Positions 1 through 6,318 of a stretch of 19,886 nucleotides of DNA are shown here, piece by piece. The DNA is taken from positions 1 to 19,886 of the forward strand of contig CAKQOW010000045.1 in NCBI GenBank assembly GCA_934256595.1. Direction: 5' to 3'. Within the stretch, counting starts at the first letter, position 1. Each line of letters begins with the position of its first letter. The notes under the pieces are model-generated. The model was not told where the DNA came from. It worked only from the letters and a program-made list of their open reading frames with translations, and ran no database searches. The DNA comes from an uncultured Clostridia bacterium (lineage in GTDB: Bacteria; Bacillota; Clostridia; Peptostreptococcales; Anaerovoracaceae). Both the position numbers and the translations under genes were made by a program.

Positions 1-3
1 TAT

Positions 4-36
4 AACAGGCGACCGGATTTTTCCCGGCCGCCTGTT
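4..36 (-). terminator. Intrinsic terminator after putP
   Basis: On the minus strand a 13-bp stem (one G-U wobble, loop about 7 nt) starts 12 nt past the putP stop codon. The arms are AACAGGCGGCCGG and CCGGTCGCCTGTT. The U-tract, if there is one, would fall outside the window, so only the hairpin is seen. The single mismatch on the plus strand becomes a G-U pair on the minus strand, which fits termination of the minus-strand operon. Confidence 0.65.
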
Positions 37-48
37 TGTTCATATATA

Positions 49-1566
49 TTATTCGTTCATTTCAGGATCCATAGCTCTGTCAAACAGCTCTTCGATATCC
101 TTGTGAGGTTCTTTGTCTGCAAGTGTTGCAATAACAGCGCAGATAAGTCCTACGATAAATCCAGGGAACAGTTCATATATTCCTGTTGAGCCTGAGAGGA
201 AGATGTACCACAGCACATCTGTTATTGCTCCGCCTACAACGCCTGCAACTGCACCCTTGTAGGTAAGTCTTCTCCAGAATACTGACAGAAGTATTACAGG
301 TCCGAATGATGAACCGAAGCCTGCCCATGCGTTTTCTACCAGGTTCATAATAGCCTGCGCTCCCTCGCCCTTGCTTGAAGCTATGATAAATGCGATAATG
401 CATACGATAAGTACGATTATTCTGCCTACCCACAGGATTTCCCTGTCGCTTGCATTCTTTCTGATGATAGGCTTGTAAATGTCTGATGTAAATGAACTTG
501 AAGCTACCAGAAGCTGTGAGTCCGCAGTTGACATTGATGCCGCCATTATAGCTGCCAGCAGTATTCCCGCTATAAATGCCGGGAACAGCCTTCTTGCAAA
601 GGTTACAAATACCATTTTCTGTGCGCCTGCTGTAAGAAGCTCTTCTGCAAGGAACATTCTTCCGAAGTATGCTACAAGGCAGGTTGCAAGAAGTGCAAAT
701 ACTACCCATATGATAGCAACTGTAGCGCTCTTCTTAATCATTGAAGGCTTTTCTATTGACATAAATCTTACAAGAATGTGAGGCATTCCGAAATATCCAA
801 GACCCCATGCAAGACCTGATATGATTTCTTTCCATGATGCGCTGAATACGCCTGAGCCAAACGAACATTCAACAGACTGTCCGCTTACTGCATCTGTGTA
901 TGAGTAAACAACATCTAATGCCGCTGTATCCATATTCTTTGTCGCAACGATTACGATAGGAACTGCAAGAAGCGCTGCTATCATCAGAAGTCCCTGTATA
1001 AAGTCTGTCCAGCATACAGCCTTGAAGCCGCCCAGTGATGTGCAGATAAGCATTGCAACTGCAAATATTATCATTGCCGCTCTGTTGCTCAGTGAAGGGA
1101 ATATTGTTGTAAACACTGAAGCTCCCGCAACAAAGCCCGATGCTACATAAAGTGTGAAGCATACAAAGAATATTACCGCGCATATAATCTGCAGTGTGTG
1201 GCTCTTTGCCATAAATCTGTTGCTCAGATACTGAGGAATTGTAATTGCATCGCCTGCAACCTTTGAGAATTTCCTGAGTCTTTTTGCTACGAAAATCCAG
1301 TTTGCCGCAGTACCCAGCGCAAGACCTATTCCTATCCACATCTGGCCGAAGCCGAATGCCATAATACTTCCGGGCAGTCCCATCAGAAGCCATGCCGACA
1401 TGTCCGATGCCTGCGCTGACATTGCAGTAACCCAAGGTCCCATTGCTCTTCCGCCCAGGAAGTAGTCTTTTTCATTGTCACTTTCTTTGCCCTTTACAAA
1501 GAAGTATATGCCTATTCCGATTATCATTACGAAATATAAGGCAAATGCTAAAATTTCTCCGTTCAT
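49..1566 (-). CDS. putP: Sodium/proline symporter PutP
   Basis: This 505-aa integral membrane protein of the sodium:solute symporter family (LeuT fold, about 12-13 membrane helices) should import L-proline with Na+. Asp55 in the SDMSAW segment matches the Na+-site Asp55 of E. coli PutP. The segment around residues 341-356 (MAASMSTADSQLLVAS) carries the Ser-Thr pair (346-347) that corresponds to the Na+ ligands of PutP. The length is normal for the family. The ATG has a good site (AGAAGGAG, 6 nt spacing) that overlaps the stop of the upstream gene, with 12 nt between the two coding regions, so both are one operon. The upstream ornithine cyclodeaminase makes proline, which supports proline as the substrate. 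Other SSS substrates cannot be fully excluded. Confidence 0.92.
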   Translation of the reverse strand: MNGEILAFALYFVMIIGIGIYFFVKGKESDNEKDYFLGGRAMGPWVTAMSAQASDMSAWLLMGLPGSIMAFGFGQMWIGIGLALGTAANWIFVAKRLRKFSKVAGDAITIPQYLSNRFMAKSHTLQIICAVIFFVCFTLYVASGFVAGASVFTTIFPSLSNRAAMIIFAVAMLICTSLGGFKAVCWTDFIQGLLMIAALLAVPIVIVATKNMDTAALDVVYSYTDAVSGQSVECSFGSGVFSASWKEIISGLAWGLGYFGMPHILVRFMSIEKPSMIKKSATVAIIWVVFALLATCLVAYFGRMFLAEELLTAGAQKMVFVTFARRLFPAFIAGILLAAIMAASMSTADSQLLVASSSFTSDIYKPIIRKNASDREILWVGRIIVLIVCIIAFIIASSKGEGAQAIMNLVENAWAGFGSSFGPVILLSVFWRRLTYKGAVAGVVGGAITDVLWYIFLSGSTGIYELFPGFIVGLICAVIATLADKEPHKDIEELFDRAMDPEMNE

Positions 1567-1578
1567 ATAATTCTCCTT

Positions 1579-2673
1579 CTAAATATTCAATCCTATACTT
1601 AAGTTTCTCATAAAATCCTGTACATTGGTCACAATGCCCTTCGCTGCAAGGCTTCCTCTGTCTCCCAGCTTGTTTGCCGCAAATTCAGAGGTATCAACCA
1701 TATAAAAGTACAGCGGTCTGATCGTACCATCCTCAAGCACTCTGTAGGTCGGCGTCATATTTCCCGCCGCTATGGTATGAAGCACTGTTGCCATACCTAT
1801 TACTGTAGTTGCTTTTCTGACGTGTGAGCGTATTGTGTCCTGCCCGATATATGTATGTTCAAAAACCTCTGGGAGAGGGCCGTCATCTCTGATTGAGCCG
1901 TTGAGCACAAACGGTACATTGTGTTTAACACAGTTGTATATAATTCCGCTGTCTATGCCCTCGCCTTCTATGAAGGCCGGGATTGACTCATATGTATTGA
2001 TGGCATTAATTGTATCGAGATGGTTGTAGTGACCGTTGAAATGCTCTCTCTGATTGACTATGTCGCAGCCCAGCGCTGTCCCGAGATAAGCGCCCTCAAG
2101 GTCATGAGTAGCAAGAGCATTTCCTGCAAGAAGCGCCTGGCAGTAGCCCTGCGCTATAAGCTCTCCCATTACCCGTCTGGCTTCAACATCAAAGCTGCAG
2201 GCCGGGCCCAGTACCCATACTACATAACCGTTGTTTGCTTTTTCGTATTTCAGAAGCTCGATCAGATCTTTGTAATCCTGTGTGAAAGATGTCTCTCTGC
2301 TTCTACTCTGGCGAAAACTGAATGTGTTTTTGACATCTTCGCTTTCTCTTTCCCAGCAGTCAGCATGAACATAAATTCCCTCACTGGCGTCTTCTGTTCT
2401 GCCGGTTACTATCATATCGCCTTCTTTGATGTTTCTGAATTCGATTATTTTTATTTCTTCACCATCCCATACGGGGACTGCATCCATTCGGCTGTCTCTG
2501 GCAAGATGCCATTTGCCGTCTATCTTAAAATATTCCGGAAAAATAGAATTTGCGTGAAAGCCCTTTGGCGCTGCCTTGGCGTGCGGCGCAACCATCAGCT
2601 TTGCATCGGGAGCATCTGCAAATTTCTTTTGTGTAAAATCCGGTTCTATGTATTTAGCAAGTTTAAAACCCAT
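1579..2673 (-). CDS. Ornithine cyclodeaminase, AgrE/archaeal type (TIGR00300-like)
   Basis: This 364-aa protein resembles the family once called LOR/SDH conserved domain (TIGR00300). Members include archaeal ornithine cyclodeaminases and the C-terminal half of cyanobacterial AgrE/ArgZ. The family uses bound NAD+ to convert L-ornithine to L-proline plus ammonia and is unrelated to mu-crystallin-type cyclodeaminases. Visible features are an N-terminal domain to about residue 145, then a Rossmann-like part with VVWVLGPACSFD (151-162), GNALATHDLEGAYLGTALG (184-202), VLNGSIRDDGPLPEV (256-270) and TVIGMATVLHT (290-300). The N-terminal arginine-dihydrolase domain of AgrE is absent. The start is set at the ATG with AAAGGAG 6 nt upstream; a longer reading to 2751 would run across the promoter and operator. 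The adjacent putP makes a proline role likely, but the substrate is inferred. Confidence 0.8.
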   Translation of the reverse strand: MGFKLAKYIEPDFTQKKFADAPDAKLMVAPHAKAAPKGFHANSIFPEYFKIDGKWHLARDSRMDAVPVWDGEEIKIIEFRNIKEGDMIVTGRTEDASEGIYVHADCWERESEDVKNTFSFRQSRSRETSFTQDYKDLIELLKYEKANNGYVVWVLGPACSFDVEARRVMGELIAQGYCQALLAGNALATHDLEGAYLGTALGCDIVNQREHFNGHYNHLDTINAINTYESIPAFIEGEGIDSGIIYNCVKHNVPFVLNGSIRDDGPLPEVFEHTYIGQDTIRSHVRKATTVIGMATVLHTIAAGNMTPTYRVLEDGTIRPLYFYMVDTSEFAANKLGDRGSLAAKGIVTNVQDFMRNLSIGLNI

Positions 2674-2701
2674 AACACTCTCCTTTCTGTTTGACTTGGC
2701 T

Positions 2702-2730
2702 ATTGTAACACATTTAAAACCAGAACGAAA
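2702..2730 (-). promoter_or_regulatory. Promoter of the cyclodeaminase-putP operon
   Basis: On the minus strand an extended -10 (TGTTACAAT, 2710 to 2702) lies about 29 nt before the start codon at 2673. The -35 region (TTTCGT, 2730 to 2725, 17-bp spacer) is poor, which is common with a TGn extension. The palindrome at 2732-2747 abuts the -35 element, so a bound repressor would cover it. Confidence 0.5.
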
Positions 2731-2731
2731 C

Positions 2732-2747
2732 ACAGAATGAATTCTGT
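2732..2747. promoter_or_regulatory. TetR-type operator O1
   Basis: ACAGAATGAATTCTGT is an inverted repeat with 7-bp half-sites (ACAGAAT/ATTCTGT) around a 2-bp centre. Its core AGAATGAATTCT matches the second palindrome at 2812-2825 in half-sites and spacing. It lies next to the -35 of the cyclodeaminase-putP promoter. Assignment to the divergent TetR protein is inferred from position and symmetry. Confidence 0.65.
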
Positions 2748-2788
2748 ACACTATTCCAGATATTTAAAATTTGTTTTCACATTATATA

Positions 2789-2817
2789 TTGAAATAACAA
2801 CATTTATATGGTAGAAT
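2789..2817 (+). promoter_or_regulatory. Promoter of the tetR gene
   Basis: TTGAAA (2789-2794), a 17-bp spacer and TAGAAT (2812-2817) form a near-consensus sigma-A promoter reading toward the TetR gene, with a leader of about 60 nt. The -10 hexamer is the left arm of the palindrome at 2812-2825, which implies autoregulation. Confidence 0.7.
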
Positions 2818-2825
2818 GCATTCTA
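2812..2825. promoter_or_regulatory. TetR-type operator O2
   Basis: TAGAATGCATTCTA is a perfect 14-bp palindrome that contains the -10 box of the tetR promoter. Its core AGAATGCATTCT matches O1 at 2732-2747. The two centres are 79 bp apart, about 7.5 helical turns. Two matching sites, one at each divergent promoter, are the expected layout for a repressor controlling itself and its neighbour. Confidence 0.7.
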
Positions 2826-2882
2826 TACAATAATAAATACGAAAATATAAATAAAAAATTTTTTAATAAAAACGGAGAGATT

Positions 2883-3464
2883 ATGAAAAAAAACTCAAGA
2901 AACACCAAAGGAAAAATCGTATCTGCAGCATGGCAGCTGTTTTATCAGCAGGGCTACGATGACACCACCGTAGAGGAAATCGTAGAGGCCTCCGGCACCT
3001 CAAGAGGCTCCTTTTATCACTATTTCGAGGGCAAGGACGCGCTGCTTGCTTCTCTGTCTTATCTGTTTGACGAGAAATATGACGAGCTGGCAGAAACTAT
3101 GAATCCGGAGCTTTCTCCCATAGACAAGCTGATATTTATGAACCAGGAGCTGTTTCTTATGATAGAAAACACAGTTTCCGTAGATCTTCTCAGCAGACTG
3201 TTTTCAACTCAGCTTATCACAAGCGGAGAGCGTCATCTGCTCAATACAAACAGAACCTACTACAAACTCCTCAGACAGGTAACTTCCGAAGGGCAGCAGC
3301 AGGGTATATTCAAAGACGGTCTGTCAATTAACGATATAACCAAAGCTTATGCTATGTTTGAAAGAGGACTTATGTACGACTGGTGCATATCCGGCGGCAA
3401 TTACTCGCTGTGTCAGTACTCCGCAGGCATGCTGCCCCTGTTTCTTGAGGGGCTCTGCAAATAG
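2883..3464 (+). CDS. TetR/AcrR-family transcriptional regulator
   Basis: This 193-aa regulator has an N-terminal TetR DNA-binding domain at about residues 8-55. It includes the helix-turn-helix TTVEEIVEASGTSRGSFYHY and the typical YHYFEGKDALL end. The C-terminal helical domain should bind a ligand and dimerise; its ligand cannot be read from sequence. The start is the ATG after ACGGAGAG; an earlier ATG at 2808 lies inside the promoter and operator and is rejected. The gene is divergent from the ornithine cyclodeaminase-putP operon and shares two matching palindromes with it, so it most likely represses both units. Proline, ornithine or a related metabolite would be the natural inducer, but this is inference. 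It is the only plus-strand gene found in the window. Confidence 0.9.
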   Translation: MKKNSRNTKGKIVSAAWQLFYQQGYDDTTVEEIVEASGTSRGSFYHYFEGKDALLASLSYLFDEKYDELAETMNPELSPIDKLIFMNQELFLMIENTVSVDLLSRLFSTQLITSGERHLLNTNRTYYKLLRQVTSEGQQQGIFKDGLSINDITKAYAMFERGLMYDWCISGGNYSLCQYSAGMLPLFLEGLCK

Positions 3465-3478
3465 TCAAAAACCATCAA

Positions 3479-3506
3479 ACTGCCGCACAGCGAATTGTGC
3501 GGCAGT
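3479..3506. terminator. Bidirectional terminator between tetR and mntP
   Basis: A perfect 11-bp stem (ACTGCCGCACA/TGTGCGGCAGT, loop GCGAAT) lies between the convergent stops at 3464 and 3514. T-rich stretches follow on both strands (TCATTGTTTT on plus, TTTTTGAC further along on minus), so it can end both transcripts. Confidence 0.85.
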
Positions 3507-3513
3507 CATTGTT

Positions 3514-4083
3514 TTAAAATGATATTACTCCCAGATGTTCCAGCAGTATTTTTATTCCTATCAGTATGAGAATAATTCCTCCTGCAAGCTCTGCCTTTGA
3601 TTTGTATCTGAGTCCAAATACGTTTCCGACTTTAAGACCCACTCCCGAAAGGACAAATGTTGTAGAACCTATAAGGGTTATGGCTGCTATGATGTTTACA
3701 TCCGGCAGCAGTCCGAAAGTTACACCTACGGCAAGGGCGTCTATGCTTGTTGCAATTGCCATCAGAAGCATTGTCTTAAAGGCAAAGGAGGCATCTGTGT
3801 TTTCCTCTTCCTTTGAGAAGCTTTCTTTTATCATATTGCTGCCTATTAGAACAAGCAGTATAAACGCTATCCAGTGGTCAAAGGCTGTGATGTATTTTTC
3901 AAAGGTCGCTCCCAGCAGATATCCTATTGCAGGCATCAGCGCCTGAAAGCCGCCGAACCACGCCCCGATTATAAGGTAGTGGGAGGGTTTCAGCCTCTGT
4001 GTCGACAGTCCCTTGCAGATTGATACGGCAAAGGCGTCCATTGAAAGCCCCACACCTATAAGTATAATTTCGATAATTCCCAT
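3514..4083 (-). CDS. mntP: Manganese efflux pump MntP
   Basis: This 189-aa membrane protein matches MntP (DUF204) in length and in its two repeated halves of three membrane helices each. The signature aspartates are present in GLSMDAFAVS (Asp16) and ATSIDALAVG (Asp115), equivalent to residues needed for Mn2+ export in E. coli MntP. The start is the ATG with GGAGGA 5 nt upstream; a longer in-frame reading to 4194 would run through the leader RNA and is rejected. The leader carries a yybP-ykoY manganese riboswitch, which independently supports the Mn2+ function. The gene stands alone between the riboswitch and the convergent terminator. It should protect the cytoplasm from excess Mn2+ by exporting it across the membrane. 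Confidence 0.95.
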   Translation of the reverse strand: MGIIEIILIGVGLSMDAFAVSICKGLSTQRLKPSHYLIIGAWFGGFQALMPAIGYLLGATFEKYITAFDHWIAFILLVLIGSNMIKESFSKEEENTDASFAFKTMLLMAIATSIDALAVGVTFGLLPDVNIIAAITLIGSTTFVLSGVGLKVGNVFGLRYKSKAELAGGIILILIGIKILLEHLGVISF

Positions 4084-4095
4084 ACATTCCTCCAT

Positions 4096-4120
4096 AAAAA
4101 AAATCAGGCATAATGCCTGA
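4096..4120 (-). terminator. Second leader terminator of mntP
   Basis: On the minus strand TCAGGCA-TTA-TGCCTGA (4120 to 4104) is followed by eight U (4103 to 4096), ending 12 nt before the mntP start codon. It follows the first terminator directly. Its 5' arm TCAGGCAT can also pair with ATGCCTGA (4141 to 4134) inside the first terminator's 3' arm. Confidence 0.75.
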
Positions 4121-4166
4121 AAAAAAAGAGACTTCAGGCATAGCTTAGCTATAGTCCTTGAGTCTC
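4120..4166 (-). terminator. Riboswitch expression-platform terminator of mntP
   Basis: On the minus strand GAGACT (from 4166) pairs with AGTCTC (ending 4128), with further pairing AAGG/CCT and ATAGC/GCTAT around a TAA loop, followed by eight U (4127 to 4120). The 5' arm includes CTCAAG, the 3' strand of aptamer helix P1, so aptamer and terminator are mutually exclusive. Mn2+ binding should stabilise P1 and prevent termination. Confidence 0.85.
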
Positions 4167-4242
4167 GATATTTAATGCAAGCCAGATTTCGCAATCAGTA
4201 TGTTGACTTGCCACGCACAATGCGCCATCTACTCCCTCAAAT
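4158..4242 (-). ncRNA. yybP-ykoY manganese riboswitch aptamer
   Basis: Read on the minus strand, the 5' side is TTTGAG-GGAGTAG (4241 to 4229) and the 3' side GAGA-CTCAAG (4166 to 4157). TTTGAG pairs with CTCAAG as P1. GGAGTAG and the AGA before the P1 3' strand match the conserved internal-loop sequences that form the Mn2+ site in yybP-ykoY RNAs. Between them lie the expected P2-P4 arms, including GGCGCATTGTGCGTGGC-like pairing segments. It precedes mntP, a classic member of this regulon. The aptamer call rests on these conserved blocks and gene context; the inner helices were not folded by program. Confidence 0.88.
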
Positions 4243-4249
4243 CTTTAAT

Positions 4250-4278
4250 AGAATAGCATATTATAAAGGTTTCGTCAA
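4250..4278 (-). promoter_or_regulatory. Promoter of the mntP riboswitch transcript
   Basis: On the minus strand TTGACG (4278 to 4273), a 17-bp spacer and TATTCT (4255 to 4250) give a good sigma-A promoter. The predicted start falls just before the aptamer. It sits within 48 bp of the cysK stop codon, with no separate cysK terminator visible. Confidence 0.75.
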
Positions 4279-4297
4279 TTCCAAATATCAGACGGCG

Positions 4298-5221
4298 CTA
4301 ATCCAGCACGCTCAGGTATCTTTCCCCTGTATCCGGAAGAAAGGCCACTATTGTCTTGCCTTTGTTTTCGGGCCTTTTAGCAAGCCTTACAGCCGCATTT
4401 ACGGCAGCGCCGCTTGTAATCCCTGCAAACAGACCTTCGTTTTGCGCAAGGGCTTTCATTGCTCCCATAGCCTCCTCTGTGGTAACAGTTATTATCTCGT
4501 CATAAATATCCGTATCCAGCACTTCCGGCACGAAGTTTGCGCCTATGCCCTGCAGCTTGTGCGGACCTGCCTTGCCCTGTGAAAGAAGCGGCGAGTCATA
4601 AGGCTCTACTGCAACAATTTTAATATCCGGGTTCTGTTTTTTGAGATATGCTCCCACACCTGTAATCGTACCGCCGGTGCCTATTCCGGCTACAAATATG
4701 TCTATCTGTCCCTCTGTATCGTGCCAGATTTCAGGTCCTGTTGAAACAAAATGCGCAGCAGAGTTTGCAGGATTTACAAACTGTCCCGCTATTATGGAAT
4801 TAGGATTTGCTTTGTTTAATTCTTCAGCCTTTGAAACAGCTCCTGCCATTCCTTTTGCGCCCTCTGTAAGAACTATCTCTGCGCCGTATGCCGCAAGGAG
4901 CCTGCGTCTTTCGATACTCATAGTTTCCGGCATTACCATAATCGCCTTGTAGCCCTTTGAAGCTGCAACCATTGCAAGTCCTACACCTGTATTGCCGCTG
5001 GTAGGCTCGATAATAGTACCGCCGGGTTTAAGAGTTCCTGCTTTTTCGGCTTCCGCTATCATATTGAGGGCAGGTCTGTCTTTAGCGCTTCCGCCGGGGT
5101 TTACCGCTTCAAATTTAACCAGGAGCTCTGCGTCTATATTTTCGAGTTTTTCGATGTTGTTTATTCTGATAAGAGGTGTTCCTCCGATAAGCTCTGTAAC
5201 GTTCTGTTTAATGTTTCTCAT
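4298..5221 (-). CDS. cysK: Cysteine synthase (O-acetylserine sulfhydrylase)
   Basis: This 307-aa cytoplasmic PLP enzyme makes L-cysteine from O-acetylserine and sulfide. It shows the PLP-lysine segment NPGGSAKDRPALNMI with Lys47, the asparagine/substrate loop EPTSGNTGVGLA (72-83) and the phosphate-binding GTGGTITGVG. The length is typical for CysK. The usual Val in GSSVKDR is Ala here, a minor change. It starts 2 nt after the stop of the histidine phosphatase gene, with its AAGGAT site inside that gene, so the two are co-transcribed and probably translationally coupled. No terminator follows, so transcription may continue into the mntP leader, whose terminators would then end it. O-phosphoserine or homologous substrates are possible but less likely. 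Confidence 0.92.
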   Translation of the reverse strand: MRNIKQNVTELIGGTPLIRINNIEKLENIDAELLVKFEAVNPGGSAKDRPALNMIAEAEKAGTLKPGGTIIEPTSGNTGVGLAMVAASKGYKAIMVMPETMSIERRRLLAAYGAEIVLTEGAKGMAGAVSKAEELNKANPNSIIAGQFVNPANSAAHFVSTGPEIWHDTEGQIDIFVAGIGTGGTITGVGAYLKKQNPDIKIVAVEPYDSPLLSQGKAGPHKLQGIGANFVPEVLDTDIYDEIITVTTEEAMGAMKALAQNEGLFAGITSGAAVNAAVRLAKRPENKGKTIVAFLPDTGERYLSVLD

Positions 5222-5223
5222 AT

Positions 5224-5847
5224 CTATATCCTTTCATAACCTGTCGCTTTGCCGTCTGTAATGCTGATGCTCCAGCCTCTGCCGGGGTCTGGCATCCACC
5301 TCCAGAATTTATTTATATCGCCCTCTCCAAACAGCTCAAACATAATAGCTGATATAACTCCGCCGTGAATGACTGCTATTGAGCTTGCCTCTCTGCCCGA
5401 ATGTCGCAGTGAAAGCATTTTGAGCCGGTGTTTTTTGAAAAGCTCTTCAAATCCCGTATGCACTCTTGCAAGAAATCCGTTTCTGCTCTCTCCTCCGGGC
5501 ATAGGCATATCGCCTGTTTTGTCATCGCACCATATGACGTATCTTTCATCGGGCAGAAGCTCCTTGTGACTCTTGCACTCAAATTCGCCGCAGTTGATTT
5601 CTCTCAGCTCGGGAATTATCATGTATTCGATATCACCGTAAATTGCATTGAGAGTCTGCAGGCATCTGAGCATGCCCGAAGTATATATGTCGGAATCCTC
5701 AAGGTCAGGATAAATTCCGTCTGCGGCAGAAGCCTTGAGCTCTGCTATGCCCTGCTCCACCAGCGGTATGTCCTTTGCTCCGTAGTACCACTTGTTCAGG
5801 TTGCCCTCTGTAATGCCGTGCCTTATAAGATGTATATGTGATTTCAT
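5224..5847 (-). CDS. Histidine phosphatase superfamily protein (possible alpha-ribazole phosphatase)
   Basis: This 207-aa protein belongs to the phosphoglycerate mutase-like histidine phosphatases. The nucleophile motif LIRHG has His10, a second basic pair includes Arg61, the acid is Glu83 in LREINCGEFE, and the second catalytic His is His161 in VIHGGV. The MPGGES segment (116-121) is typical of the CobC/PhoE-like branch. Lying just after cobU, cobS and cobT, it could be CobC, which removes the phosphate from alpha-ribazole-5'-phosphate or adenosylcobalamin-5'-phosphate. However, an extended -10 promoter lies in the 80-bp gap upstream and the gene is tightly joined to cysK, so it may belong to another pathway. 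The start has GAGGAG 9 nt upstream. Confidence 0.8.
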   Translation of the reverse strand: MKSHIHLIRHGITEGNLNKWYYGAKDIPLVEQGIAELKASAADGIYPDLEDSDIYTSGMLRCLQTLNAIYGDIEYMIIPELREINCGEFECKSHKELLPDERYVIWCDDKTGDMPMPGGESRNGFLARVHTGFEELFKKHRLKMLSLRHSGREASSIAVIHGGVISAIMFELFGEGDINKFWRWMPDPGRGWSISITDGKATGYERI

Positions 5848-5881
5848 AGCCTTGTACTCCTCAAATCTCTTAATCCGTTTA

Positions 5882-5890
5882 ATTATATCA
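5882..5890 (-). promoter_or_regulatory. Internal promoter for phosphatase-cysK
   Basis: On the minus strand TGATATAAT (5890 to 5882) is a perfect TATAAT with a TGn extension, 35 nt before the phosphatase start codon. The -35 region is weak (ATGGCA at 18-bp spacing). Two direct repeats lie just upstream at 5892-5927. Confidence 0.6.
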
Positions 5891-5891
5891 T

Positions 5892-5927
5892 ATGCCGTAC
5901 CGTTTTGCCATAAGCAATGCCATACCG
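5892..5927 (-). repeat. Direct repeat pair upstream of the phosphatase-cysK promoter
   Basis: Read on the minus strand, CGGTATGGCAT (5927 to 5917) and CGGTACGGCAT (5902 to 5892) differ at one base and are 25 bp apart, with a partial copy TTATGGCA between them. They lie immediately upstream of, and between the elements of, the internal promoter. They may be binding sites for an activator or repressor; none is identified. Confidence 0.5.
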
Positions 5928-6308
5928 CTATTTAAGTATCAGCGGCAGTCCCGCAAATATTCTTGTCACAGACTGCGCTGCCTCTGCCATTTTAACCATG
6001 TCTCTGCCCGTTTCCTCTCTCCATGCTCTGAGGTCTTTATCTATTGGAACTATCCCCTGTGATATATCCGTACATATCACTATTTTATCTGCCAGAGCAT
6101 CAAATATATTCTTAAATTCCTCCGCAGGATTTCCGCCCTCTCTGATGCAGGCAAGCAGGAATTTCTCTATACAGTAAACTGCAGGCTTTGAAAGGTCTAT
6201 TTCAGCCCTGTCCTCACTGCACACAAATATATCCTCATCTCTTAATTTGTATTTTGATTTTGCATATTCAAGTCTTCCCTGATATGCTCCGCCGAAAATC
6301 AGTTCCAT
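5928..6308 (-). CDS. Short CobU-like protein (degenerate adenosylcobinamide kinase/guanylyltransferase paralogue)
   Basis: This 126-aa protein is related to CobU but shorter than the usual 170-190 residues. The N-terminus MELIFGGAYQGRLEYA resembles the CobU P-loop, but Arg12 replaces the usual Lys. The region holding the GMP-accepting His of CobU is missing. The C-terminal half keeps CobU hallmarks: VICTDISQGIVPIDKDLRAW (77-96) matches the NEVGxGIVP motif and RIFAGLPLILK the usual family end. The start at 6308 is chosen because AGGAGG lies 6 nt upstream; it begins 10 nt after the cobS stop. It is the last cob-type gene of the operon. It could be a partner or regulator of the full-length CobU at 7075-7605, or a decaying copy. 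The function is unknown. Confidence 0.75.
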   Translation of the reverse strand: MELIFGGAYQGRLEYAKSKYKLRDEDIFVCSEDRAEIDLSKPAVYCIEKFLLACIREGGNPAEEFKNIFDALADKIVICTDISQGIVPIDKDLRAWREETGRDMVKMAEAAQSVTRIFAGLPLILK

Positions 6309-6318
6309 ACACTTCCTC

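Noticed and set aside
2020..2694. Open frame of 224 codons on the plus strand opposite the cyclodeaminase gene
   Set aside because: It is antisense to a well-supported enzyme gene, has no recognisable family and no good start signal.
2674..2751. N-terminal extension of the cyclodeaminase gene to 2751
   Set aside because: The extra codons run through the extended -10 promoter and the palindrome. The ATG at 2673 has an excellent AAAGGAG site.
2808..2882. Earlier start for the TetR gene at 2808
   Set aside because: This ATG is within the promoter -10/operator region and has no ribosome binding site. The ATG at 2883 begins at the normal TetR N-terminus.
4084..4194. N-terminal extension of mntP to 4194
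   Set aside because: This stretch is the riboswitch leader with two terminators; its translation is hydrophobic by chance only.
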